A stretch of 64,000 bases of DNA from Conoideocrella luteorostrata (lineage: Eukaryota > Ascomycota > Sordariomycetes > Hypocreales > Clavicipitaceae): assembly GCA_032433595.1 (NCBI GenBank), contig JASWJB010000158.1:1-64000 (forward strand), written 5' to 3'. The notes under the pieces are model-generated. The model was not told where the DNA came from and did not search any database. It was given only the letters and a program-made list of their open reading frames with translations. Position numbers and translations under genes: made by a program. Every line of letters begins with the position of its first letter. Position 1 is the stretch's first letter. Shown in pieces: positions 45,176 to 55,939 of this stretch.

Positions 45176-46532
45176 TAGCATGCATCTGTGTGATCGTGTC
45201 TCACCCTATTGACGCCAATTCGCAACTTGGGCTTAGCTTGTTGGTTTGAGACCTGATCAACACTCGAGCTTGATCAAGATCAAAATCGTGATTACTTGCT
45301 CCGCCATTTGTCTTATTTCAATTCTCGCATCGAACCAATGAGTTGAAACGGGCGTGGTTAGTTGTTTACAAACAGTCAACACACAAGCGGAAGTGAGGAC
45401 ACTCGACAGCTTCATTGTTCAATAGGGATTGCCGCAGTTCCGTGGACGTTAAGTGTCTCCATCGCAGCACCAGATGCTAGTCGCGACATTAGTTGAACGG
45501 CATATAGGCGAATGCGGTGGTCGATTATTCCATGGAGTCCAGCGTGTTCCCCGTCGAAAACTCCACGCGCTCTCCCCAGCATCCATCAAACGGATTACCT
45601 ACCGTGCCTACCCACCAACGGCGGATGTGGTAATAGATAGCTAACGGGAGGGAACTGGCAGGTGGCCGAACCAAAATGATTTGTGGCTTCCAATCAGTCG
45701 ACTGTTCATCATGGTTTACGACTGGACGCTTGCGGTGCACAACAATGACTCGCCAACGTGAAGAGAGAGGTGCCGGTGAACTGCTCCGTAGTGGCTGCCC
45801 AATAGTGTTCTACGATTACCCCTCACAGTGACTGATTAGGACATGGCAATGGGAACAAACGGGGATTCGGGGTTGTCAGTGCTGCCAAGTACTAAGTGGT
45901 TAGTGCATTACCCGCTAGACTCCAGCCAGCGAACAGCACCGGCCCACTGTATTCGCCAAGAAACGCGGGGTGGCACCTCCGCCCCGAGCTGTACCTAAAG
46001 TTAACCGACGGTCGGCAAAAACCATCGTAAGCGATGTCGGCTGCATATTCTATCTATCCATCCATCCACTGTTGCTCGATATCTATCACGCCTTTATACG
46101 CTATCTTACCTGCCACTTCTGCATGCCCTGGAGAGTTGCTCTTGGTTATCAGTCACCGGTTCTATCACCCGTGGTTTCGGCAATTGGAGGCAAATCAGTC
46201 ACCACCAATATTGACGCGGCAGGAATATTTTATCCCACTCCACACCAACTCTCCAGGTAGGTGTCGTGTCAATTTGTCACGCGAAATGATGTGCCATTGA
46301 CCGGAAGAACAGGTGCAGAGCCGCCGGTCTAGTGATAGGATCAGCTACAATTCACGCTCTTTACCGACACCCCCAGCTTTCGTCCATGCGGACCCTCTTC
46401 CCCGGATTTACATAACCAGCCCCTTATCACTTACATGAGTGGTCTGACGCTTTATGCAGGAGCAGGAGCATCGACCGTCGAGGTGACGGATGGCTACTCC
46501 TGTTACGGTGCTGTGGAGATTGGGATTTCTTG
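45176..46532. other. Intergenic, no gene supported
   Basis: The 1.35 kb between the decayed M20 gene and the Zn2Cys6 gene shows no supported coding frame. The end of it is promoter of the transcription factor. An ATCC run (46055-46070) is the only simple repeat noticed. Confidence 0.55.
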
Positions 46533-48266
46533 ATGGCTACCATGCTTGAGACTGCATGTGGCGACCTTGAAGTCGCTCCAAGCCAATCTCCATCCCCAGA
46601 TCGACAAAATGGAACCAAGGCATCTCGGAACGGACCAAGATCAAGAAATGGGTGCTGGACTTGCCGCACCAAAAAGGTCAAGTGTGATGAGGCAAGACCC
46701 AGATGTTGCCGGTGTATACGACTTCGGTTGCTCTGCGACTACTCACCACGGATGAGACAGAGTAGCGTCAACAAAATCCTGCTCGGACGCCAAAGATGTT
46801 TATCGAAAGCATCTCAAGACAAATCCTGGGCTCAAAACTTGCCATTCCATCTGTCAGGATTTTTGAGCAGTGCATCATCACTGGAACTAACTTCGTCAGA
46901 CCACGAGGCTATCCGGTACTATCGCACCACTTTCGCAAAACTACATCACACCAAGAACCCTGATTTTGGACTCTACGCCATCATCTTCAATATTGCCGAG
47001 CGAGAGCCGCTAGTGATGCGGACGGTCCTAGCTCTAGGTGGACAGGAACTTGAGTTTCGGAAACGAGGCTACGACGAGGAGTTATCGGCAGCGCGGACGG
47101 CTACACCACTGCACCACTACTCAGCTGCTCTCCGCATGTTGGCGGCGGCGGTGGATGGCAGTGCCGGACCCGATGGTCGGCAACTTGACCTGGACGCCAT
47201 TCTCGCGGCTATCTTTTTGATGCTTTGGTATGAGCAAAAGTTCGGCGACGCGTCTTGTCAAGGATTCGCCAACCATTTAGCCGGTGCAGCCCGGGTCGTT
47301 TGGCATCGTTGTCGCAACGAGGCGTTTACCCAAGCCTTGCACGAGCCTCAATCTCAGAAGAAGAGGTATGCTCTGGTTCGAATGTGCGGTACAGCAGAGG
47401 AAAAAGAAAAGATCTTGTCTCAGTTTTCGGCTCGCATGCTGGTGCATCTTTGCATCTACGACAGTGCCGCAGCAGGATATGGGCTGGGTGGACGGCTGGT
47501 CGAAACACTCAACTCTACCTTGGCATTTACAAGCGGCCAGCCTCCTTATCTGGATGGGCCAGACTCACTACATAGATTCTCATATGGTCTTTATCGAGTG
47601 ATGTGGGCGCAAGAGTACCCGCAAGAAGAAATGTTGGACGACCTAGAGAACCGCACCATCTATGCTATGGCTGCTGCTGTTGTGCAGTTGCGTTTCATGG
47701 TTTCACGACTTGGTGGGCTAGGTGTAGAGACAGCACAAGTTTATGCACGAGAGATTGAAGCTGTCTTCAAGGCGACAGACATCCGCTTTGAAGAAATTAT
47801 CGGCATTGCAGACGACCTGTCGATATACTTTGACAGCAGCAAACGCTTAGTCGCCAATATCCGCCAAATTGTGCCCCTTTACTACGGCACCAAAATTCAA
47901 TTCGCTCGCACTCTTCGAAAGCTGGGCTTGCCAGACAAGGAGCCGACTGAACAATTCGTCGAGGTAGTCATGAAGCTTACCATGCAAGCGTTTCGACACA
48001 GTGGGGACGATGCCATGGTGAGCGTAGCTACCGCCTTGTTTACTGCGGCCATTGAGACGCACGATATCTCACAGCGCGCTTGGTGTATTTCTCGATTTCA
48101 GGGACTCTGTGCGTACGGGCGCAACTACGCACGCGCCCACAGGGTGCTTTTCCGGGCCACGGAGGCGCGCAATAGGAGTTGTGAGGCTACGGGGCCACTG
48201 AGCGAGGGAGAAGTTGAATGCGCCTCAGTGTCAGAAAGTGGAAACCTTGACAGGTTTGTTATCTAA
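46533..48266 (+). CDS. Zn2Cys6 fungal transcription factor
   Basis: The frame runs from ATG 46533 (MATMLETACG) for 577 residues without an intron. The DNA-binding cluster at residues 41-68 fits C-x2-C-x6-C-x6-C-x2-C-x6-C exactly (CWTCRTKKVKC, then CCRCIRLRLLC). A basic linker follows. From residue 120 on lies the fungal_trans_2-type regulatory region: YYRTTFAKLHH, then the EREPLVMRTVLALGGQEL block and ALRMLAAAV helices. This arrangement is common in regulators of amino acid, secondary or carbon metabolism. It lies 1.6 kb upstream of the permease gene on the same strand and about 3.4 kb from the GH93 gene, so it could control either set; no target can be named. No frame damage was seen. Confidence 0.9.
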   Translation: MATMLETACGDLEVAPSQSPSPDRQNGTKASRNGPRSRNGCWTCRTKKVKCDEARPRCCRCIRLRLLCDYSPRMRQSSVNKILLGRQRCLSKASQDKSWAQNLPFHLSGFLSSASSLELTSSDHEAIRYYRTTFAKLHHTKNPDFGLYAIIFNIAEREPLVMRTVLALGGQELEFRKRGYDEELSAARTATPLHHYSAALRMLAAAVDGSAGPDGRQLDLDAILAAIFLMLWYEQKFGDASCQGFANHLAGAARVVWHRCRNEAFTQALHEPQSQKKRYALVRMCGTAEEKEKILSQFSARMLVHLCIYDSAAAGYGLGGRLVETLNSTLAFTSGQPPYLDGPDSLHRFSYGLYRVMWAQEYPQEEMLDDLENRTIYAMAAAVVQLRFMVSRLGGLGVETAQVYAREIEAVFKATDIRFEEIIGIADDLSIYFDSSKRLVANIRQIVPLYYGTKIQFARTLRKLGLPDKEPTEQFVEVVMKLTMQAFRHSGDDAMVSVATALFTAAIETHDISQRAWCISRFQGLCAYGRNYARAHRVLFRATEARNRSCEATGPLSEGEVECASVSESGNLDRFVI

Positions 48267-49876
48267 TCGTACTAGCATTCTTGTAGCTGGCACGAACCTA
48301 GGGCTTAATGGCTCTGTGCGTATTTCTTATCATAGCGGATGATATGTGTGGCTATCTCGCATCTTGTACGTTGGGGAAATGTAACCTCTCAGAAGAGTAG
48401 AAAATTGCACGAAATCAAGCAAGCTAGCGCCGCGTGTTTGGTTAAAATTAGTGCATTGATATCATCTGATGTGCTAACTAGCGGATGCGCAAAGATATCG
48501 AGCTTGATTGTTCGCGAATGATCAAGGAAGACGTATAAACGACAGCAATCCATGCTGCCCGACGGTCGGCTACCGTCCGCACACACCCACCCCTCCTTTC
48601 TTTTATCATGAGCTAAAATCACTATCGTTTGGCTTCCGAAATCATACCGTTTCCATATTTCGCCCCGCCGCAGTCATTCCTAACCGTGGAGGCGTCTCGG
48701 TGGCACGCATGCGCACCAAAGTGACTCGCCTGCAGCTAAGCGGCCATACCAACTAGCCGCTCCCTCCTGCCGTGGTTGTCTCCATCTCAGGATTGGGGTA
48801 GAGTGACGAGGTGTAGAAAGCTCGCAGTGCTCCGTATCATCAACTTACAGTGTCAAGCGTAGTTGCATCAGGGCCTTGCGAGAGCAGTTCTCGATCTGGA
48901 GCTCTTCGCGCTTGCTCTCGTATATCGTATCCGGTCTTTGGTTAGGGACTGGAATAACTCCGTACTCCGGTTGAGTCAATAGCTACAAAGATGAGTTTGC
49001 CATGTCGTGATGATGTCGTGATTATCACGGCTAAACCGGGCTCTTAATTGGAGGGCATGAGGGGTACAAGGCCCTCCCGTACAACTACCCTTTGTCTTGG
49101 GACACTTGAGCATTTGGCATCACAGCTGTGTTTGTTTGTTAGTTATCGCCAGACCAGGATCATGGTCGTCGGCAAGAAACATGGGCGGGTCAGCTGGTGG
49201 GCTTGGTAGTTACTACGGCCCTGGCCCGGAGATCCCCCCGCTGATACCATGATAGTTAGCATTTCCCTCTCTCTGTACGGAGTACTCCGTGGTTACGGAG
49301 TAACTAAACGAAGTACCAAAACCAGCCATCACGAATCATGACTCCACAATGCGGCGGGCATGGGCATGGTTCCACCCCCACTGCTTTCCAACAACTCCTC
49401 TACGCGAAAGACAGCGCTAATTGGTTTGGAACCAACCACGGAGCACTGGACTCCCTTTGTCGAGACCACTCGTCGGGAGTGCGCTTCCGTCATTTGGCCC
49501 ATTTGCATGCCGCTTTTCTTGCGCAGCAGGGCTGGGGCTTGATGAAGATAGTCCACTTGCTACTGTCAATTAGTTAGAGTGGGGGATCATCGGGTGGTCG
49601 AGGGGAAGACGCAGCAATCATGACCAAGTTGCACTACATATAAGGCTTCCGTGTCGAGGCTCTGTTTTCTGAACATGGAATGCCGCTGAGGCTTTTTTTG
49701 CTTTTTCGAAGATTTCAGACCCTTGCATTGTTGCGACCAAACTTGGCTTTTGGGAGGTTTCTCATACATAATCTGTCGAGTTGCTTGCTCAGCAGCTCAA
49801 CGACCTCGCTGCCATCAAGCAGCATTCGCCACCGCATCTTGCATCCTGCGTCCTGCATCCTGCGTCCGGCATCACC
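48267..49876. other. Intergenic, with TACGGAGTA copies
   Basis: The 1.6 kb has no supported gene. Two TACGGAGTA copies at 49276 and 49294 lie close together, the first nearly the full 16-base palindrome; a degenerate copy is at 48955-48969. The last 200 bases are promoter and leader of the permease gene, with CATCCTGCGTCCTGCATCCTGCG-like short tandem pieces near 49845-49870. Confidence 0.6.
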
Positions 49877-51770
49877 ATGGCGCCGCTCGAAAAGCCAGAC
49901 GTTGAGCGAGATACGGCCATTTCACCGGCCGAAGAAGTCAAGTTTGACGATGCCTCCAATGAGACTCTCAGCCCTGATGAGGACAAACGGCTATTACGAA
50001 AGATAGATCGATGGTATGCCATGGAGACACCATACATGTCGGCGTGATGAAGAGATCCCAATGGCACTGGCACTGGCACTGGCACTGGCACTGACACTGA
50101 CACTGACACTGACACTGACACACTTCTCTATTCGTAGGCTCCTCCCAGTCATGGCCTTTTCGTATCTCTTCCAGTTCCTGGACAAGACCTCCCTGGGAGC
50201 CACAGCCATCTTGGGCATCCGGGATGATCTGCATCTTACAGGGTCGGAGTACTCGTGGGCCAGTGCGATTTATTACTTTGGCTATCTGGTCGCCTCGTAT
50301 CCGGCTGCTATATTCATGGTCCGATGGAAGGTCGGCAAGGTCATCACGGCTTCTATGTAAGCCAACACCTCGCCAACATGCATCCCTGCCCGAACTCATC
50401 TTCCACACGGTCGGGATCAGGTCCGCCAACTAACCACATCGTAGTTTCGTCTGGGGCGCCATCCTCATGCTCACAGCAACGTGCTTCAACGCAGGCGGCC
50501 TCCTAGCAAACCGCTTCTTCTTGGGCGTAACCGAGTCCGCCATCGCGCCCGGCCTCACCATCGTGGTGTCCATGTGGTATAAGCGCTCCGAGCAGCCTCT
50601 GCGCCACGCAGCATGGTTCTTGGGAAACACCAGCGCAGGCATCTTTGGCAGCCTGCTCGCCTACGCTATCGGCCACGTCCACTCCATCAAGCCGTGGAAG
50701 GCTGTTTTTGTCATCTTTGGCGCCGCAACCGTGTCCTGGTCCGCAGGAACGTACTTCCTTCTGCCGGATACGCCCATGGAGGCGAGGTTTCTGAACGCCC
50801 AGGACCGGAAGAAGGCTGTGTTGAGGGTCGGGGAGAACATGACGGGTATCAAGAACGACAAGGTGAAGTGGGGGCAGGCCAAGGAGGCCCTGTTGGACGT
50901 GAAGAGCTGGTTGATCATTGTGTATCAGCTGGCTTTGAATATTCCCAACGGCGCAGTCACCACTGTTAGTTTCTTTGCTGCACTAAACCCTGAGTCCCGG
51001 GAGCTTACGATGAAGAAGACTCTCAGAGTCAAGCGATGAGAGCTAACATTGTTTTCTGTAGTTCTCCAGCATCGTCGTCCAGGGCTTCGGCTTCAGCACC
51101 TTCGACACCCTCCTCCTCGGCTCAGTAACATACCTGCTCCAGTTCGTTCTCGTGCTTTTCGGCACCTGCGGGAGCTCCTACTTCCGCAACTCGCGAACCT
51201 ACTTCATGGCCTTTAACCTCGCCATTGGTGTCGCCGGAGCAGCCATGGTGCGCTACGTGCCCAGCGACCAGAAGTGGACGCGCTTCGTAGGAACGGTTTT
51301 GGCAGGCGGATATGCCGCCAACTTCCCGCTAATCATGTCCCTCATGTCAGGAAATTTCGGCGGCTTCACTAAGAAGACTACGTTGAATGCCATGGTCAGT
51401 AGTCCGACATTCCCACGTCCCGGAGCTGACCCCAACTTGATGTCAGACATGCAAAAGGAGAATCAAGAGCTAACAGGGTGACAAGTCCTTCATCGCCTAC
51501 TGCGCCGGCAACATCATCGGCCCCCAGCTCTTCTTCCAGAACGAAGCCCCGACGTACCAATCTGGCTTCTTGGCCCTCATGATCTGCCTGGTCATCGGGT
51601 TCACCATGACATGGGTCATTCGGTTCTACCTGATCTGGGAGAATCGCCGGCGGGACAAGCTGGTGAGTGCGGAGGAGGTTGCCGCATTTGAGGAGGCGAG
51701 GCACGGCGTCATGGTGAACTTGACGGACATGACGGATAAAGAGATTCCACAGTTCAGATATGTGTATTAA
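49877..51770 (+). CDS. MFS permease of the anion:cation symporter (DAL5/allantoate) family
   Basis: Five exons, 49877-50013, 50138-50356, 50445-50964, 51062-51394 and 51477-51770, give 500 residues with all phases matched. The N-terminus is acidic and cytosolic; the first helix follows KIDRWLLPVMAFSYLFQFLDK, here split as KIDRWLLPVMAF and SYLFQFLDK, a family hallmark whose Trp codon is formed by splicing. Further blocks are NRFFLGVTESAIAPG (helix 4), the central loop with PDTPMEARFL, and FIAYCAGNIIGPQLFF (helix 10). About twelve hydrophobic helices are visible. The KKTTLNAM block is typical of the Dal5/Seo1/Thi73 group, which take up allantoate, ureidosuccinate, nicotinate or similar organic anions with protons. 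Intron 1 carries a hexanucleotide array. The QPRTase gene starts 546 bases downstream on the same strand. Confidence 0.9.
50063..50122 (+). repeat. Hexanucleotide array in permease intron 1
   Basis: Five GGCACT units are followed directly by four GACACT units and a last GACACA, so variants are sorted into two blocks. The array fills about half of the 124-base intron. Repeat-number change would alter intron length but not the protein. Confidence 0.9.
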
Positions 51771-52203
51771 GGGGAACGGGGGTCGCAAATAGTGAATTTT
51801 CAACATTAATTTTTAAGTCGTAACAGAAAGAAATCGTATAATAATGTGTCTCTATATCTGTTCTCATGTCCCATCATATACCAACCACCCTGTGGGTGGT
51901 TTCGAAGCGTAACCTAGTTATAGGGAGCGCAAATGCGTCGTAAGAAGCCGTGACTTGGCACGAACAAATACATATAAATCAGGGTGCTGCGCGTTTGAAC
52001 AATAAAATTGCGTCTTTGATCAAACCCGCAGTTTAACCACGGAATTACACAGCGCTGGGAATTTTTCCTCGTCTTTACATTTCGGCGGTTGATGCTGCTG
52101 CTGCTGCCCCACAGTTCTCCGAAACGCCGGGCTTGGCTTCCGTGGCAGCCCGCAAAGCCGAACTCTGCGCAACTTTAACCCATCAACCTCATGTATCACC
52201 ACT

Positions 52204-52244
52204 GACTCACTCACTCACTCACTTACTCACTTACTCACTCTCCA
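52204..52244 (+). repeat. CACT/TTACTCAC tetranucleotide repeats in QPRTase leader
   Basis: Several CTCA units, interrupted by TTACTCAC, lie 75 to 115 bases before the QPRTase start codon. Such pyrimidine-rich tracts are common near fungal transcription starts. Confidence 0.7.
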
Positions 52245-52316
52245 TTCCTTTTTCACCAGCCCCAACCCGACAGACACACTCCTCCCATACTGCTCACACG
52301 CGCCCCATCTCCCATC

Positions 52317-53330
52317 ATGTCCCTCGGGAATCCCGCCCACCTGCTCCCCCCGACGTTCAAGTCCCACATCACAGCGTGGCTCGCCGAAGACACCCCGTCC
52401 TTCGACTTTGCCGGCTTCGTGGTCGGCGAGACGCCGCGAGCAGCCACCCTCTGGGCCAAATCCCGCGGCGTACTCGCGGGGCGGCCGTTCTTCGACGAAG
52501 TCTTCCGCCAGACCGGCTGCACCGTTGAGTGGCACATCGAGGAAGGCTCGCCGCTGACGCTCTCGCCGCCGTCGACGCCCAAGCTCAAATGCGCCACCGT
52601 TAGGGGTCCCGTCCGGGCCATTCTTCTGGGGGAGCGCGTGGCCCTGAACACCCTGGCGCGGTGCTCCGGCGTGGCCACCGCGTCGGCGGAGCTGGCCGGG
52701 CTGGTGCGGGAGGCAGGGTACCAGGGCAAGCTGGCGGGCACGCGCAAGACCACCCCTGGATTCAGGCTGGTCGAGAAGTACGGCATGCTGGTGGGCGGCG
52801 CGGACGCGCACAGGATGGATCTGAGCTCGATGATCATGCTGAAGGACAACCATGTGTGGAGCAGGGGGAGCATCACCGACGCGGTCGCCGCGGCCAAGGC
52901 CGTGGGCGGGTTCAGCATGAAGATCGAGGTGGAGGTCCAGAGCGAGGCGGAGGCCGACGAGGCGATTGCGGCGGGGGCGGATGTCGTCATGCTGGATAAC
53001 TTTACGGGCGACGGGGTGAAGATTGCGGCGAGGAGCTTGAAGGACAAGTGGAAGGGGAAGAGGGAGTTTCTGTTGGAGGTTTCCGGCGGGTTGACGGCGG
53101 ATAATGTTGCGCCGTATGTCTGCAATGGTGAGTGCCGTACCGTGCCGTGCCGTTCCGTGCCGTTCCGTGCCATGCCATGCCATGCCATCTCTTTTTCTTT
53201 TTCTCGGAGGAAATCGTTTGGTGGTGGCAGTGCTAACAAACTTTTGATTACAGATGTGGATATCATTTCGACGAGTTCTATTCATCAGGGCGTTCCGCAT
53301 GTTGACTTTTCACTCAAGATTGAACATTAA
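52317..53330 (+). CDS. BNA6: Nicotinate-nucleotide pyrophosphorylase (quinolinate phosphoribosyltransferase)
   Basis: Two exons, 52317-53127 and 53254-53330, give 295 residues, the normal QPRTase length. The intron (126 bases) has a GTGAGT donor and TACAG acceptor and restores NDVDIISTSSIHQG, the conserved end of the barrel. Family motifs include LNTLARCSGVAT, TRKTTPGFR (substrate-binding Arg and Lys), DAHRMDLSSMIMLKDNH and VMLDNF. The enzyme turns quinolinate plus PRPP into nicotinate mononucleotide and CO2, the entry of the de novo NAD pathway. It is preceded on the same strand by an organic-anion permease. Without splicing the frame is also open, which would add about 42 odd residues; the spliced form fits the family. 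Confidence 0.93.
   Translation: MSLGNPAHLLPPTFKSHITAWLAEDTPSFDFAGFVVGETPRAATLWAKSRGVLAGRPFFDEVFRQTGCTVEWHIEEGSPLTLSPPSTPKLKCATVRGPVRAILLGERVALNTLARCSGVATASAELAGLVREAGYQGKLAGTRKTTPGFRLVEKYGMLVGGADAHRMDLSSMIMLKDNHVWSRGSITDAVAAAKAVGGFSMKIEVEVQSEAEADEAIAAGADVVMLDNFTGDGVKIAARSLKDKWKGKREFLLEVSGGLTADNVAPYVCNGECRTVPCRSVPFRAMPCHAISFSFSRRKSFGGGSANKLLITDVDIISTSSIHQGVPHVDFSLKIEH
53128..53195 (+). repeat. CCGTG/CCATG short tandem repeat inside QPRTase intron
   Basis: The first half of the intron is made of alternating CCGTG, CCGTT and CCATG pentamers. It leaves the intron without stop codons in the coding frame, so the gene reads open across it. Confidence 0.8.
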
Positions 53331-53581
53331 GTAATTGTGGAGGAGGGGGGTTGGGTTGTTTAATTGCAAGCTGCTCCCTATAAATAAATGCTTATGATCT
53401 GGAATGTGAGAAAACTACGCGGGATATGTATGTACAGGAGTCTTGTGTGAAAATGGAGAAAATCAAACACCATATGTTGTGATATACTGCCATGCTGTTC
53501 CTGTTACCTCATTACGCTTATTACATAAAAGGGGCTCATCTGTTGGTCGTTTCACGGCTGCATACTCAGTTTGGATCCGCT

Positions 53582-55939
53582 TTATTCAACATGGGCCCCG
53601 GCGGCGCTCGCATCTGTGGAATTTTCAATTCCTTGGCCATGCGCAACGGGATCTTTCTGCACAGAGCCATCCGAGTTTCCGTTCGTTGTGCCGTTGTTGC
53701 CGCCGCAGCACGGCACCAGAACGCTGCTCTCGTTCTTCCTGGATGGAACGTCGAGCGCTGGGTTGTGTTCGAAGAAGTCTGTGGGGCGGAGATGGATCTG
53801 GTACATTTCCATGGGCCTTCCATAGTGTCAGTAATGCACAACAACATAAGTAGGAAGAAGGGGTACATAGTCATAAGCCATGTAGAGATAGGCTTCGGGA
53901 CGTACATCACCGGCCAGTCCTCCACTCGAGGATTATGCGTGAAGCCGTACACAGGCCACACGACGGGCGAGCTCTTCCTGCCGTGCCCGCCATGCCCGTT
54001 CGTTCCGTGGGATCCAGGTCCATTCGAGGAGCCGGCCTTCGGATCACCCTCATCCGTAAACCAGTCCCCTCGTCGGACCATGTCGCCAACACCGCCCGCC
54101 TCCACGCGGCTCTGGTTGGTGAATTCCCCCGCCACCCAAAACTCTCCATCTCTGTGGCCAGTCACCCAGGCGTTGTGCTGCGCAAACTGGGCACGCTGGG
54201 TATGGATGCTCTCCTCATCCGCTAGGATCATCTGCGTGGCGGGAGCTACCAGCTTATAGGCTACATTCTTGCCGGAAATCGAGTTCTGCCTGCTCGGGTT
54301 CTCCATCTTGATGGTTCGGTTCAGGCGTGGCTCGGCATCTACATGCCTGGCACGGTCGACGACGTGACGCCTGACCTCGTACAGGTTGCCGTAGGGGTTG
54401 GTCTTGGGGTCCATCTTCACGCCGTGGCTCTCCTCCAGCACGACCCGAGTGTCGCGGTAAGAGTCAATGGCCGGGTCGATCCGCGCGGCAAATATATGCT
54501 GGTGGTTCTGCGCCAGAACACCTGGCGACACCACGTTGCCGTACTTGCTGGCCTTGCCGTGGTCAATAGCCGCAACGCTGACCATGCCAGTCGCGCGGGT
54601 TTCGAGTGTGATGCCGCCGGCCAGGTCGAGTTTGTAGGCGAATATGTATTCGTAGTTGGCCAGGGTGCAGATGAACTGGACCACGAGCTCCCGTGACCGC
54701 GCCACAACGGCGTTTCCGGATCTGAAGTTGGTGTGCTTCCAGAGAATGCCGTTGTCCTGCTCGTGCAGACATACGACCGACTTGGCTGGCGTGGGGGAGC
54801 CATCCGGTCCCGCGAGCAGGCTGTCGACGTAGTGGATGGCACCGAGACAGTCGCATCCCAGGGTCAAGTTGTTGGCCATGCGTCCCACGCCGCCGTCGCC
54901 GAAATCGAAGGCTTGCTTGCGGTGGAATGGCGGCCGCGGATCGGCATACGGGACGGTCAACTCAGAGAAGCTGAGGCGGTAGAAGGTCGGGCGGTTCTGG
55001 TAGCACACGTCGTGGAGGACAGCGCCTTCGCGAGGAGTGAAGCCGATCCGGAATCTCCATTTCTGCCACTCAACAAGTCCGTCTGACTGGATGGTGAAGG
55101 AGGCTCCTTCGGGCTGGGTGACGTTCAGGGGCTTCAAATCAGTCCTTGTCGGTTGGTCGAGCAGTTCGGGAACCCACTCTGCCGAGTTGGCGTTCTCGAA
55201 CAACTTTTTGGGCTCGTCGCCCCTGGGAGCCGGTTCGAGTCCGTCCTCAGACCCTCCGGTAGCCAACCGATCAACTCGAACTATCTTTTTGGTGACCCAA
55301 TCCATGACGGGAATGATGGGAATAGGGTGGCCGTAGTGGTTGGTGTCAGGGTGGTTCTTTCTGCCGTCACGGGCAAACACTATGCCTTGCATGTACCTTG
55401 GGTCATCCTCGTTGTCCGAGCCGCCGTACGGCCAAGGATCAATGGTCACTTCGAATCCTTCAGGTATCGAAAACTCAGACATGGCATCTTTGAACAGGTC
55501 TGATGCCAGACAGTGGTCCAGGAACTGGGTAAATTCATCGCTGCGACCCGGAGTCAGCGTCGGATTGGAAAGGAGCAGGATAATGAGGCCAAACTCACAC
55601 AGTGTAGTACGGGAACGAATAAGCCGAGGCCACATCGTTACTCACTACCTTGCCGGCGTCCAGGTCGACGACGGCCCTCACGGCCTCATGCCCGTCCGCC
55701 TTGATAATATCATACTCGACCCGGGCGTGACGAGCAGGGCGGGGGGTCTCTCCCGTCAAAGTGCCAGCATGTTCAGCTTCGAGATACGGGACCAGAGACG
55801 TCCTGCTGGGCTCCTCCAGACAGATTTGGCGAAAGTACACGGACTGCGAACTGCCACACAGCTTGACGATTATGTCACGAGCCTTGGTGAACTCGGCGGT
55901 CGACAGCTGTGTAAGAGGGTGTGGGCGTCCCGCAGCCAT
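53582..55939 (-). CDS. Copper amine oxidase (primary amine oxidase, TPQ enzyme)
   Basis: Three minus-strand exons, 55939-55599, 55540-53906 and 53816-53582, give 736 residues. Intron 1 is GTGAGT to GCAG. Intron 2 has a GTACGT donor, but the acceptor that restores EDWPVMPMEMYQIHLRP is AAG, which is unusual. The cofactor Tyr is in TLANYEY (Tyr about 410, converted to topaquinone). The catalytic Asp is in AFDFGDGG (about 326). Copper ligands are the two His of NHQHIF (about 460 and 462) and the His of THNPRVEDWPVM (about 649). The enzyme deaminates primary amines to aldehydes, ammonia and H2O2. A Gly/His/Ser-rich insert (about 612-638) precedes the third His. No signal peptide is visible, so it is probably cytosolic or peroxisomal. 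It is convergent with the QPRTase gene. Confidence 0.9.

Noticed and set aside
52227..53300. Long minus-strand open frames opposite the QPRTase gene (over 330 codons)
   Set aside because: GC-rich third positions of the real gene create open antisense frames; the plus strand carries all conserved family motifs.
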